36,655 nucleotides of DNA from Metabacillus rhizolycopersici (GTDB lineage Bacteria > Bacillota > Bacilli > Bacillales > Bacillaceae). The notes beneath the pieces were generated by a model that saw only the letters and a program-made list of their open reading frames with translations, did not search any database and was not told the DNA's origin. The translations under genes and the position numbers were made by a program. The DNA lies in assembly GCF_020075705.1 (NCBI RefSeq), contig NZ_JAIQUM010000053.1, positions 1 to 36,655 of the forward strand, read 5' to 3'. This document shows, one piece after another, positions 24,294 through 32,876 of the stretch; within the stretch, counting starts at the first letter, position 1, and the number at the start of each line of letters is the position of its first letter.

Positions 24294-24308
24294 AATAATC
24301 AGAAAATT
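24294..24308 (-). promoter_or_regulatory. CodY-like box upstream of brnQ
   Basis: AATAATCAGAAAATT (plus strand) matches the CodY consensus AATTTTCWGAAAATT at 13 of 15 positions. Its place between the MFS gene end and the brnQ start fits repression of brnQ by CodY. The rest of 24213-24534 is AT-rich without another gene. Confidence 0.6.
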
Positions 24309-24534
24309 AAACTGATGATTATTGGATTTATTTTACAACTAAAGGCGCATACTAAGTCCAAACTATTTGTATACAATAGCATATTTACAACAACCATACA
24401 ATATATTAAAATAATTTTTTAAAGAAAAAATGATAAGGAGACATTCCCTTTTCGTATTCTCTAGGAAATGCACCCTTACAATTTTTAAATAATAGATTTT
24501 TCTGACAAGGACATTGGTACAACAACTAAATGGG

Positions 24535-25722
24535 TTAACACGTTCCTGCCTCTGAGCTTTTCACTTTACTCCCAAAAAGGTAGATCAATAAAATCAAGAC
24601 CATAAAAGTAGCTGAATATCCGAACATCATACCGTACCCAACATAACTTGCTAGACTACCAAGCCCGATTGATCCAATCGCCATGCCAAGATCCATAAAA
24701 AGCAATAACATTGAATTTGCTGTCGCCTTTTTCTCAAGTGGAACTAGAGTTAAAGCCCAAGCTTGAATAATTGGCTGCATGACACCGTAGGCTATACCGA
24801 ATAAACATCCGGAAAGCAGGACCAAACCAAGACTATGAGATAAGCTTAGTAAGAACAATCCAATTGATCCTGAAATGGCTGCAGGAATGATCAAGATTTT
24901 ATGACCAAATCGATCGAATATTTTACCAGAGACGATTCTAACAGCAACGATGGTTATCCCTTGCGCAGTGAAAAACTGTGAAATACTCCCCCCAATCTTC
25001 ATTTCGTTACCTAATGCCCCAATAAAATTGACAGTTCCTGAAATAGCCATATAATTCAGCGCAACCAAAATGCTTGGAACGAGGATACGACGATCAAACA
25101 TATAGGTGTAAAAAGGTTCTTTCGTTGCTGTCTTTTGTTCGGTTGGCTCTTCTATTTTCATATTTTTTACAAATAAGCTGCAAATGAATGAAAACAACAT
25201 AAGGACTAGCGTGATAAGCAGCATCGACTTAAACGAGTAGTTAGCAAGATAAGCAATCGCAATCATCGGTCCTAACGTCGTCCCAATACTCGTTGACATG
25301 GCAAAAAAAACGATTCCCTCTCCCAAACGCGAGCTTGGAACTAAGCTACTTGATAATGTGAAGAGTAAGTTCGTCAACATACAAAATCCTATTCCCTGCA
25401 GTGCTCGAACAAAAATCAAAAATCCAATTGAGTCACTTAGAAAGCTAATAGCAATTGTTATCATGAAATAAATAAGCGAAATAACTAATAGTAACTTCAT
25501 ATTTATTTTTTGAATAATAACACTTGCAAAAAAACGTGTAATAAATGATGCGGTCATAAGAGCTGTCGTCATTGTTCCAGCAATACTTGGATTATTGCTA
25601 ATCGTCGTTACATATAGAGGAAAGCCTGCTGTAATCATATAAAATGCGGCGAAAAGCACTAACGAAGATACCACAATTGTCGTATATTGTCCCGTCCACA
25701 ATTTAACTTTTACTTGATTCAT
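24535..25722 (-). CDS. Major facilitator superfamily transporter
   Basis: A 395-residue carrier with about twelve helices. The loop between helices 2 and 3 is relaxed (RFFASVIIQKINMKLL), and the second-half counterpart IVSGKIFDRFGHKILI shows the MFS G-x-x-x-D-R-x-G pattern. VRALQGIGFCMLTNLLF in helix 4 also fits drug or metabolite exporters such as YwoG/YfkF-type proteins. The start was set at the ATG after GGTGGG; a GTG five codons earlier overlaps that site. The substrate is unknown. It is monocistronic, and a 600-base gene-free stretch with family B repeats lies upstream. Confidence 0.88.
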   Translation of the reverse strand: MNQVKVKLWTGQYTTIVVSSLVLFAAFYMITAGFPLYVTTISNNPSIAGTMTTALMTASFITRFFASVIIQKINMKLLLVISLIYFMITIAISFLSDSIGFLIFVRALQGIGFCMLTNLLFTLSSSLVPSSRLGEGIVFFAMSTSIGTTLGPMIAIAYLANYSFKSMLLITLVLMLFSFICSLFVKNMKIEEPTEQKTATKEPFYTYMFDRRILVPSILVALNYMAISGTVNFIGALGNEMKIGGSISQFFTAQGITIVAVRIVSGKIFDRFGHKILIIPAAISGSIGLFLLSLSHSLGLVLLSGCLFGIAYGVMQPIIQAWALTLVPLEKKATANSMLLLFMDLGMAIGSIGLGSLASYVGYGMMFGYSATFMVLILLIYLFGSKVKSSEAGTC

Positions 25723-25810
25723 ACAATTTAATCCCACCTATCTATGCTACACCTACCTTTTGTAATGATTAATTTGCCCTCTTTAACGAAAAGTTATTTA
25801 TTTATCAATC

Positions 25811-25858
25811 AAGACTTCCTCTACTCTTTACAAGCAATTATCCCCCAGCAATTTTGAA
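25811..25858 (+). repeat. Family B repeat, degenerate copy
   Basis: CAAGACTTCCTC, then TTTACAAGCAATTATCCCCC, a diverged version of the left half of the copy at 10482. Confidence 0.4.
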
Positions 25859-26106
25859 TCAGAATTACAGCAATAGCTTGATTGTTTATGGAATAATTAA
25901 TCAATAAGAGTTAAAATATTAATTAGATTCGACATATTTAGCCATCATTCTTCAGGATTATTTATCGTCAAAACAGGGTGAGTCTACTACATCTTTTTAG
26001 GATTCTCTCCCTTATCTGAACAGGTCAACATTTTGAACATAAATACAAAAGCTAGATTTCAAATCGCTTAACCTCGTTATAAAAATGTTATAGCTAAACA
26101 AAAAAA

Positions 26107-26190
26107 TAAGACGAACCCTAACTCTTACGTGCAGTATACTCCCACATCAACTCATTGAAGGCGGAGTATACTGCACGTTCATCTACGAAA
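26107..26190 (+). repeat. Family B repeat with perfect 16-bp palindrome
   Basis: ATAAGACGAACCCTAACTC, then ACGTGCAGTATACTCC (26127-26142) and its exact reverse complement (26163-26178). It has the same layout as the copy at 10482, but both arms have changed together, so the pairing is kept although the sequence differs. Confidence 0.6.
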
Positions 26191-26213
26191 AAAGTAGCTT
26201 TTCACAGCTTCAA

Positions 26214-26306
26214 TAAAACAAGAATTACCTTAGCTTTTACGAGCAGTTATCCCCACCTTCGCTTCTTAGAGGTTCAGATATGTCTGCCCGTTAATACCGG
26301 ATAAAG
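26214..26306 (+). repeat. Family B repeat directly upstream of glpD
   Basis: TTACCTTAGCTTTTACGAGC, then AGTTATCCCCACCTTC, followed by a right arm CTGCCCGTTAATACCGG. It is nearly identical in its left half to the copy at 10482. It ends about 28 bases before the glpD ribosome-binding site. Confidence 0.6.
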
Positions 26307-26346
26307 TAATAAATCATTATCTATTTCACAAATGGAGGTATGCTTA

Positions 26347-28041
26347 GTGAGTGAACAGTTTTCAAGTTTAAAGCGAGATGAAATTATTGCGAAGATGCAA
26401 GCAGAAGAATTTGATTTATTAGTCATTGGAGGCGGAATCACTGGGGCAGGTATTGCTTTAGATGCTACCAGTCGCTTCATTAAAACGGCACTTGTTGAAA
26501 TGCAGGATTTTGCTGCCGGAACCTCCAGTCGTTCATCGAAAATGATTCATGGCGGGTTACGTTACTTAAAGAAATTAGAAATCAAATTAGTATCTGAAGT
26601 AGGGAGAGAGCGGGCAGTTGTTTATGAAAATGGGCCACATGTTACGACTCCCGAATGGATGATCATGCCTCTATACAAAAAGGGGCCTAACGGAATGTTT
26701 ATGACTACAATCGGGCTTAGCCTTTATGATTTTCTAGCAGGGGTTAAAAAGGAAGAACGAAAGAGTATGTTGGATACAAAAAAACTTCTAGCATTGGAGC
26801 CTAAGTTTAAGCAAGATGGGTTAGTAGGAGGCGGTCGTTTCGTCGAATACCGTTCCGATGATGCTAGATTAACAATTGAAGTGATGAAAGAAGCAGCAAC
26901 TCAAGGTGCAACAGTCATTAATTACACTAAAGTTACTGATTTTATTTATAAAGATGGCAAAGTCATAGGAGTTCAAATCGTTAATCAAGTAAATGGTCAA
27001 GTAAGTGAAATACGTGCGAAAAAAATAGTAAATGCCGCAGGTCCATGGGTAGATTCTTTAAGAAAAAAAGATCATTCCTTAAATAGTAAGCAATTACATT
27101 TAACAAAAGGAATTCATCTCGTTTTTGACCAAAGTGTTTTACCTTTAAAACAAGCCGTCTATTTTGACACTCCAGATGGTCGGATGGTCTTAATGATCCC
27201 TAGAGACGGAAAAACGTATGTCGGTACGACAGATACTGCTTACAAAGGGGACATAGCACACCCTAGAATGACAGTAAAGGACATCGAATATGTGATTGGG
27301 ATGATTAATTTTATTTTTCCAAGTTTAAACATTACGTCTAGTGATTTTGTATCAAGCTGGGTAGGGATAAGACCTTTAATTCACGAAGTAGGAAAAGGTG
27401 CATCTGAAATTTCAAGAAAAGATGAAATTTGGGAATCGGAGTCCGGATTAGTTACAATTGCTGGTGGAAAGCTAACTGGATATAGAAAGATGGCTGAAAC
27501 AATTGTAGATTTAATTGCATCGAAATTTCAACAAGTAGAGGGAAAGACTTTTCCTCCTTGCAAGACGAAAAACATGCCAATTTCAGGAGGCCATGTTGGC
27601 GGTTCGAAAAATTTTGAAGCCTTCATGAAAGACAAAATGAAACTAGGAGTAGGACTCGGCTTAACTGAAGAAACAGCTTATTCACTCGTCAAAAAATATG
27701 GATCAAATATTGATGATCTTTACGAGTTAGTTAAGAAAGACCAACAAGAAGCAGAAAAATTTGGAGTGCCGATCGATCTATATGCTAAAGTTATTTATTC
27801 AATTACGAATGAATTTACCTATACACCAGTTGACTTCTTTTTAAGACGTACAGGATCATTGCTTTTTGATACCGAATGGGTGAACCAATGGAAAATACCA
27901 GTAATGGCACTAATGGGTGAAAAGCTAGATTGGAATGAAGAGCAAAAAGCGACCTTCAGTGCAGATCTTGAAAAACATTTACGTGATATCACTGTTCCTC
28001 TCGATGAGGAACATGAATTAGGTGTAGGACACGGGTTATAG
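26347..28041 (+). CDS. glpD: Aerobic glycerol-3-phosphate dehydrogenase
   Basis: A 564-residue FAD enzyme that oxidises glycerol 3-phosphate to dihydroxyacetone phosphate at the membrane and passes electrons to quinone (EC 1.1.5.3). The FAD-binding GGGITGAGIALDA stretch lies at residues 28-40, followed by SSRSSKMIHGGLRYL, the family signature. AGPWVDSL, GTTDTAYKGD and SWVGIRPL are further conserved blocks, and the C-terminal GlpD domain is complete. The start was set at GTG 8 bases after GGAGG; the ATG 5 codons earlier overlaps the site. No glpF or glpK is adjacent. Family B repeats fill the upstream region, and I see no clear GlpP antiterminator target there. Confidence 0.95.
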   Translation: MSEQFSSLKRDEIIAKMQAEEFDLLVIGGGITGAGIALDATSRFIKTALVEMQDFAAGTSSRSSKMIHGGLRYLKKLEIKLVSEVGRERAVVYENGPHVTTPEWMIMPLYKKGPNGMFMTTIGLSLYDFLAGVKKEERKSMLDTKKLLALEPKFKQDGLVGGGRFVEYRSDDARLTIEVMKEAATQGATVINYTKVTDFIYKDGKVIGVQIVNQVNGQVSEIRAKKIVNAAGPWVDSLRKKDHSLNSKQLHLTKGIHLVFDQSVLPLKQAVYFDTPDGRMVLMIPRDGKTYVGTTDTAYKGDIAHPRMTVKDIEYVIGMINFIFPSLNITSSDFVSSWVGIRPLIHEVGKGASEISRKDEIWESESGLVTIAGGKLTGYRKMAETIVDLIASKFQQVEGKTFPPCKTKNMPISGGHVGGSKNFEAFMKDKMKLGVGLGLTEETAYSLVKKYGSNIDDLYELVKKDQQEAEKFGVPIDLYAKVIYSITNEFTYTPVDFFLRRTGSLLFDTEWVNQWKIPVMALMGEKLDWNEEQKATFSADLEKHLRDITVPLDEEHELGVGHGL

Positions 28042-28126
28042 AATAGAGTTTTTTTTAATAGAACCATTAGGTATAGTCTAACTTCCTAAAAGGTAGACCT
28101 ACACCTTAATCAAACGTTTAATTAGC

Positions 28127-28162
28127 AGACTGAAGCGCCTAGCGTTTTGGTCTATTTTTTTT
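28127..28162 (+). terminator. Terminator of glpD
   Basis: AGACTGAAGCGC (28127-28138) pairs with GCGTTTTGGTCT (28142-28153), using G-U pairs, followed by ATTTTTTTT. It is about 86 bases past the glpD stop. Confidence 0.75.
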
Positions 28163-28388
28163 GGGAGATTGCGAGACTTCCCTTCTCTTTTACTGCAATA
28201 GATCAAGATAATTTCAAAACCATGGAAAACACAAGGAAAACAGCGAAATGATGAGATAAGAGCGTGTGGCCCCGTTTTCATCAATTATGTTGCCGTTTTC
28301 TTATCCATTGTTGCCGTTTCCATCAACATTGTTAATTTTTAGCTTATACACCATAATAAGAGTATAAATTAGAAAGGGGATAATACTT
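28163..28388. other. Gene-free stretch with short direct repeats
   Basis: TTGCCGTTTTC at about 28291 and TTGTTGCCGTTTCC at about 28310 are a near direct repeat about 20 bases apart. They lie just upstream of the small gene at 28389, and a regulator binding site is possible. No other feature is visible. Confidence 0.3.
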
Positions 28389-28568
28389 ATGAAAAAACTT
28401 TTAGAATCATTTAAATACGGAATTGAAATGTATACAAATTCTTTGTACGGGGATATTAACTGTCATCCTAAAAAGTTAAAAGTCTCTAACGAAATGCAAA
28501 AACAATTAATGCAGCAAAGCAAGAAAGAGTATATAAATCTAACAAAATCTATCAAAGTGACCAACTAA
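28389..28568 (+). CDS. Small conserved-looking protein of unknown function
   Basis: A 59-residue basic protein starting MKKLLESFKYGIEMYTNSLYG, with a short HPKKLKVSNEMQKQLMQQS middle and a polar end. AGAAAGGGG lies 10 bases before the ATG, and a terminator begins at the stop codon, so it has the full set of signals of a real single gene. There is no signal peptide or recognised domain. The mixed amphipathic N-terminus could touch the membrane. It may be one of the many small Bacillaceae proteins with no assigned role. Confidence 0.6.
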   Translation: MKKLLESFKYGIEMYTNSLYGDINCHPKKLKVSNEMQKQLMQQSKKEYINLTKSIKVTN

Positions 28569-28604
28569 CCGATTTTCTCACCATCAGAGGAGACTCGGTT
28601 TTTT
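28567..28604 (+). terminator. Terminator of the 59-residue protein gene
   Basis: AACCGATTTTCTC pairs imperfectly with GAGGAGACTCGGTT and is followed by TTTTGG. It overlaps the stop codon. Confidence 0.75.
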
Positions 28605-28729
28605 GGTCTTTAGCAGTTCTTTTAGAACTTAAACAGACTTGAATCATCCTTCCATCTTTCTCCTATTACATAAACAACTATTTAATCGTCTTCCCTACTT
28701 GTCAAATCATTAAGTTTTCCTTTATACAA

Positions 28730-28758
28730 CAAAAGCTTGGCATGATGCCAAGCTTTTG
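28730..28758 (-). terminator. Terminator of mtnK-mtnW
   Basis: CAAAAGCTTGGCAT (28730-28743) and ATGCCAAGCTTTTG (28745-28758) form a perfect 14-bp stem. It lies 32 bases past the mtnW stop, and TTGTTGTAT follows on the minus strand. Confidence 0.75.
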
Positions 28759-28789
28759 TGAATATCAAACAAAATTCTATTCATTTATC

Positions 28790-29983
28790 TTACGAAGTGA
28801 CAACAGTCCCCCATTGATCGATAGCGCGTTTCAAAGGCTCAGATGTTTTTGCAGCTTCCGTTAATGGGATATTGTTTACACTTGCTTCTATTGCTGCCCT
28901 AAAGGCTTGCGCACCAGATGTTGGTCCATCTGGATGTCCAAATATGCCGCCACCTGCATTTACGACAAGGTTATCGCCAAAATCCTTCAGTAATTGCGGT
29001 ACCATTCCAGGATGTATCCCAGCAGAAGGAACAGCAAACGTTTTTTCAAAGCCATTCTCTTCTGTTAGCGTCTGATTAATTGCTAATGCGTCAGACCTAG
29101 AAATCGCAACGTTTCCGTATGGGCTTGGAAATAGTGAAAAATCTCCACCTACTAGACGTGTTAATTTTCCTACTAGTAACGAATACGAGAATCCCCCACC
29201 AGCTTGTCCAGCAAGGACACCCGATAAGGCTGAATGGGCAACAATTGGTAAGTTAATATTATTATTTTCACGCAACGTTTGAAGTGCATCCAATCCATAC
29301 GCATGAACATTGAATAATAAAGCATTTGCTCCCAATTCTGCTGCGCGCTCCGCCTTCTCATGAAGTTCATTCGTTCTACCTGACAAATTCACCGCATATA
29401 GCGCACGTTGCCCAGTATGTTCATAATGACGATTGATGATCTCTTTTGCCGTTGTAATCCGCTTATAAAAAGGAGTTAATTCATTTTCAAAAAGAATTTC
29501 ATCATCTTTAATTAGATCAATTCCGCCTGCTAACAGCTCTTCTAGTTGAGCAGAAAAGAAGGAAAGGTCTCTTCCCATTACCCCTTTAAAAATAGCTTTT
29601 AACAATGGACGATCAGAAACATTTAGTTGTTCCCTAATTCCATTCACACCAAACCGTGGCCCAGGAAATTGTGCGAGTAATTCTCCGTCAAAAGTTAAAT
29701 CAATGAGTTCATACCCTTCGAAGAAAGATAGCTTTCCGTAAACAGTGGTAAAAATTGCAGGAAGATCTGCAGAAAAATTAGCAGCCGGATAATAGATTTT
29801 GATCGTATCCTTGACCTCTCCTTTTTCCACCGATACTACTTCACCTTTATGTTTCTTTAATTGTTCTTGTTCGAGATGCTGTATGTCTGTCCAAGAACCG
29901 ATTGTCAGACCTAATGCATGCTGTTCAGCTATTTTCCTTTGCTCTGGATGCGTTGGAAATAGATACGTAGCAGTAACTCCCAT
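28790..29983 (-). CDS. mtnW: 2,3-diketo-5-methylthiopentyl-1-phosphate enolase (RuBisCO-like protein)
   Basis: A 397-residue RuBisCO-like protein of the methionine salvage pathway. MtnW enolises 2,3-diketo-5-methylthiopentyl 1-phosphate. GGIDLIKDDE holds the Lys-Asp-Asp-Glu block that binds magnesium, with the Lys equivalent to the carbamylated one of RuBisCO. GGGIFGHPDGPTSGAQAFRAA near the C-terminus is the phosphate-binding part. MGVTATYLFPT matches the usual N-terminus, and AAGGAGG sits 7 bases before this ATG; the 36 upstream codons in frame run into repeat copy 5. It lies downstream of mtnK on the same strand with the repeat between them. MtnX, MtnB and MtnD are not in the window. Confidence 0.94.
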   Translation of the reverse strand: MGVTATYLFPTHPEQRKIAEQHALGLTIGSWTDIQHLEQEQLKKHKGEVVSVEKGEVKDTIKIYYPAANFSADLPAIFTTVYGKLSFFEGYELIDLTFDGELLAQFPGPRFGVNGIREQLNVSDRPLLKAIFKGVMGRDLSFFSAQLEELLAGGIDLIKDDEILFENELTPFYKRITTAKEIINRHYEHTGQRALYAVNLSGRTNELHEKAERAAELGANALLFNVHAYGLDALQTLRENNNINLPIVAHSALSGVLAGQAGGGFSYSLLVGKLTRLVGGDFSLFPSPYGNVAISRSDALAINQTLTEENGFEKTFAVPSAGIHPGMVPQLLKDFGDNLVVNAGGGIFGHPDGPTSGAQAFRAAIEASVNNIPLTEAAKTSEPLKRAIDQWGTVVTS

Positions 29984-30050
29984 AGAACATCCTCCTTCAT
30001 TCATCTTATTTTTTAATGAACCGCCCATTTGAGACGACTTTTCCTTATCG

Positions 30051-30222
30051 TTTAGGAAATTATAAAATTCTTGTACTGTAGATAAGTGCACGACATCCAG
30101 CTCCAGCGCCTAGCCCCTCGAGGTCATAAGCCAATCAGGAATTGAAGGTAAAAAACACCTTCTATTCCTGATTGGCTTATGCTTGTCGGGGCTGATCAAG
30201 GCGCTTGCGCTTTTGTTCTTCA
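30051..30222 (-). repeat. Palindromic repeat family A, copy 5 (inverted)
   Basis: On the minus strand it starts AGAACAAAAGCGCAAGCGCC, with inner stem AATCAGGAAT/ATTCCTGATT and outer arm AGCGCAAGCGCC / GGCGCTGGAGCT. The tail GATGTCGTGCACTTATC, ACAGTACAAGAATTTTATA, TTTCCTAAAC is shared with copy 2. It fills the space between mtnK and mtnW, starting 4 bases after the mtnK stop. Confidence 0.85.
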
Positions 30223-30225
30223 GGA

Positions 30226-31410
30226 CTAATTAAACCAATTTTCCAATTCTTCTAAAGAGCGAATATTGTTACGTTCCATAATTAAATATTTCCCCAATTC
30301 TACCGCCCTTTTTCTTCTCTCTATGCGTTTTTGTTCATCTTTCTCATGATTCAAATCATCAATTTGCGCAATGCCAATGGCACGACGAATCAATTCACAC
30401 CCTGCATACCCCAACATGTCGGCGAAAATTTCCTCCAATAAATCAGAAAGATAGCCATCAATTTGTGTATAAGGCTCAGCTGATTCATTTCTCCATAGTT
30501 GCGAAAAAGTATCGGTAAACGCATACCATGATTCAAGAGCATTTTGAAAACGTTTAAATTGGAAATCAGGACTGCCGATTCCATTTAAAAACAAGTTTGC
30601 AATAAAATGACCCATGTCAAATCCAAAAGGACCAAAACAAGCAAATTCAGTATCGAATACGATTGTTTTGTCTTCCCCAGTAAAAATAGCACCACTGTGT
30701 AAATCACTATGAATCAGCGCATCCGCCTTGGTCATAAATTTATGTTTCAACTTCGCTACTTCCAACCGCAACTTTTGATCACGACTAAGAAATAGCACAT
30801 CGTTTTTCAGTGCTTCTTCAAAAAAGTTACTTTCATGAAAATTAAATGGACAATCGAAAACTAATTCTTCTGTTAGACGTCTCATACCTGGATTATTTAA
30901 AGATGCATTCAGTTCCTTTTTTACCATTGGATCGAGGTAAAAATCGGATGTATAAAAGATTGTCTTGGCACTAAATACACCAACATCCTCCGAAAATCTT
31001 GCCGACTCTGTCCCATTAATTAAAGCAACCCGTCCCACTTCCATTGGAGCCATATCTTCCGTCACCACAATTGCCATGACCTCATCTAATAGAAGAACTT
31101 GCGGGACAGAACCAGGAAGAATCTTGTTATATTCCTGCAATACTTTCGCCTCAACTCTTACCCGATCAAGAGGCAATGGCATCGTTTCTCCTACCGTTCT
31201 AGCGTAAGGTACAGCCTGCTTATAAATTAATGACTTGTGCTCACCTACCACTCGATACACATGATTAATTTTACCATCACTTATTTCCGTCACTGACACT
31301 TGTTCCTGTTCCTGAAAGAAGCCATGCTTTTTGACATACTTGACAATTTCATCTTCACTTAAAAATGCATACTTATTGTTAACCGCTTCTTGGTTCTTTA
31401 ATAAGCTCAT
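30226..31410 (-). CDS. mtnK: 5-Methylthioribose kinase
   Basis: A 394-residue kinase of the aminoglycoside-phosphotransferase-like fold that phosphorylates 5-methylthioribose to its 1-phosphate (EC 2.7.1.100), the entry step for recycling it to methionine. The nucleotide region DGKINHVYRV (45-54) with LIYKQA (Lys64), the catalytic loop HSDLHSG (234-240) and the metal-binding DTEFACFGPFGFDMGHF (Asp253, Glu255) follow the MtnK pattern. The ATG follows AGGGGGG. In many Bacilli mtnK carries an S-box leader. None is visible in the 470 bases upstream here, while the S-box stands before the ABC importer 24 kb away. mtnW follows beyond repeat copy 5. Confidence 0.95.
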   Translation of the reverse strand: MSLLKNQEAVNNKYAFLSEDEIVKYVKKHGFFQEQEQVSVTEISDGKINHVYRVVGEHKSLIYKQAVPYARTVGETMPLPLDRVRVEAKVLQEYNKILPGSVPQVLLLDEVMAIVVTEDMAPMEVGRVALINGTESARFSEDVGVFSAKTIFYTSDFYLDPMVKKELNASLNNPGMRRLTEELVFDCPFNFHESNFFEEALKNDVLFLSRDQKLRLEVAKLKHKFMTKADALIHSDLHSGAIFTGEDKTIVFDTEFACFGPFGFDMGHFIANLFLNGIGSPDFQFKRFQNALESWYAFTDTFSQLWRNESAEPYTQIDGYLSDLLEEIFADMLGYAGCELIRRAIGIAQIDDLNHEKDEQKRIERRKRAVELGKYLIMERNNIRSLEELENWFN

Positions 31411-31884
31411 CCTTTTCCCCCCTCTAATTATTAATCAGTGAGTATTTTTACTCCATATATATTCTAAAAAACTGTAGTATCCGTTCGTTTAATGGCGAAC
31501 GGAACTGATAATCATTTTCCCTAATCCTTACTTACGCACTATCAAAATCCCTTTAAATATGAAGGAGCAAAGATGAAAGAGCCTCTCGCTGTTTAGTAAG
31601 CTACGATCATGTTTTGATATATAAATATATTAAATAGTCCGACATTTCGTGTCAAGCCTCCACTATTACCACCACATCGCAGTATTTAAGTTTGTCATTT
31701 TCGCTTTAATAGTAAAAGAAACCTGATGAACAAATAACTTGGGTGCTACATAATGGAAAGAGGGTATAAGAAGAAAAAAGGAAAGCATTTATGTGTACTA
31801 GGGAAGTTATTCAGAAGATACTTACAAAGTACCTGCCAATTCGACGAAAATGATTTGACTGTGTCGATTAGCAAGTACTTGTAA
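31411..31884. other. Intergenic region upstream of mtnK
   Basis: No S-box core, T-box or other known leader is visible on the minus strand. A short palindrome, CCGTTCGTTTAATGGCGAACGG, lies at about 31482-31503 and may be an operator near the mtnK promoter. A 43-codon plus-strand frame at 31753-31884 lacks a ribosome-binding site and is not called. Confidence 0.45.
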
Positions 31885-32760
31885 TTAATTCATTTCAATT
31901 ACATGTAAGCATTCAAAACTTTCATCTCGTTTTAAATGAATCATTCGATCACGGTCTTTAAATTCCCCAGTATAATCATCTGTATCAGCTAATCCATACC
32001 AAGGTTCTATGCAAACAAACGGAGCATTCTTCGGCTGCCATATTCCCATTGTTGGGAGATTTTCATAAGAAAGAACGACATTTTTAGCTGATTTTTTACT
32101 TTTCAACGTAACTTTGCTTGAATTTATATTTTTGAATACAAGTGCTCCCTCATAGAAGAGCTCATGCGTTAGCGGTAATATTTTGCTATCTTTAATTAAA
32201 GTATCAGATTTCCCACTAATGACTACATTCGTTTTATCCATAAAGAATCGCTCAAGAGTCTCTTCTTTTTCAAATTCAAGATAATAATCTTCAAATTGAG
32301 TATCCTTATCTAATGGACAATTAAAACCCGGATGTGTACCAATTTGGAAATAAATATCTTTATCATCGATATTGTCTACTTTATATTTTACCTCAAGCTT
32401 ATTTTCAACTAATGTATATGTAATAAATAAATCGAATTTGAAAGGGTACTTAGTTAATGTTTCTTCGTTATAAGTTAACTTAAACACAGCTTTTGTATCA
32501 CTTTCTTCAACTAACTCAAATTCACTCCACTTTGCAAATCCATGGTTACCAATTTGATAGGTCTTACCATCTACTCTAATTTCACCATTAACAACTGCAC
32601 AGACAATTGGAAATAATACTGGCGCATGGCTTGGCCAAAATGTTTCATCACCATTCCACATATATTCAGTGCCATCTTCTAAACGTTTAAAGCTTACGAT
32701 CTCTGCTCCGGCCTTTTTTATTTCTGCCATTGCTACGCCGTTTTTTAAGATTGTATTCAC
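31885..32760 (-). CDS. Aldose 1-epimerase family protein (LacX-like)
   Basis: A 291-residue beta-sandwich protein of the galactose-mutarotase fold, LacX-like branch. Family marks are GNHGFAKWSEFELV with a conserved His, the central IGTHPGFNCPL with the second His, and CIEPWYGLADT near the end with the presumed catalytic Glu. Mutarotases interconvert sugar anomers; LacX-like proteins may act on sugar phosphates, and no substrate is suggested here. An ATG five codons earlier lacks a site and in fact contains it: GGGAG lies 8 bases before the GTG at 32760, taken as the start. It sits next to mtnK but has an independent position and a gap of nearly 500 bases, so a common role is not implied. Confidence 0.85.
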   Translation of the reverse strand: MNTILKNGVAMAEIKKAGAEIVSFKRLEDGTEYMWNGDETFWPSHAPVLFPIVCAVVNGEIRVDGKTYQIGNHGFAKWSEFELVEESDTKAVFKLTYNEETLTKYPFKFDLFITYTLVENKLEVKYKVDNIDDKDIYFQIGTHPGFNCPLDKDTQFEDYYLEFEKEETLERFFMDKTNVVISGKSDTLIKDSKILPLTHELFYEGALVFKNINSSKVTLKSKKSAKNVVLSYENLPTMGIWQPKNAPFVCIEPWYGLADTDDYTGEFKDRDRMIHLKRDESFECLHVIEMN

Positions 32761-32876
32761 TATCTTCACTCCCATTGTGTAATATGAATATTCTTAATTT
32801 TATCATAATATAGTAACTTTCACTCCTCGAAAATTTGTCGTTTCTGTCGAAAAAACGATCGTACTACGCACGCAAC

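Noticed and set aside
28790..29983. True RuBisCO large subunit
   Set aside because: Length, N-terminus and neighbouring mtnK fit the RuBisCO-like enolase MtnW of methionine salvage, not a carboxylase.
4318..30222. CRISPR array or tRNA-like genes in the repeated elements
   Set aside because: The copies are kilobases apart, are palindromic over 100 bases, and have no regular spacers or tRNA arm features.
31753..31884. 43-codon plus-strand frame between the epimerase and mtnK genes
   Set aside because: No ribosome-binding site, no recognisable composition, and it converges on the epimerase stop.
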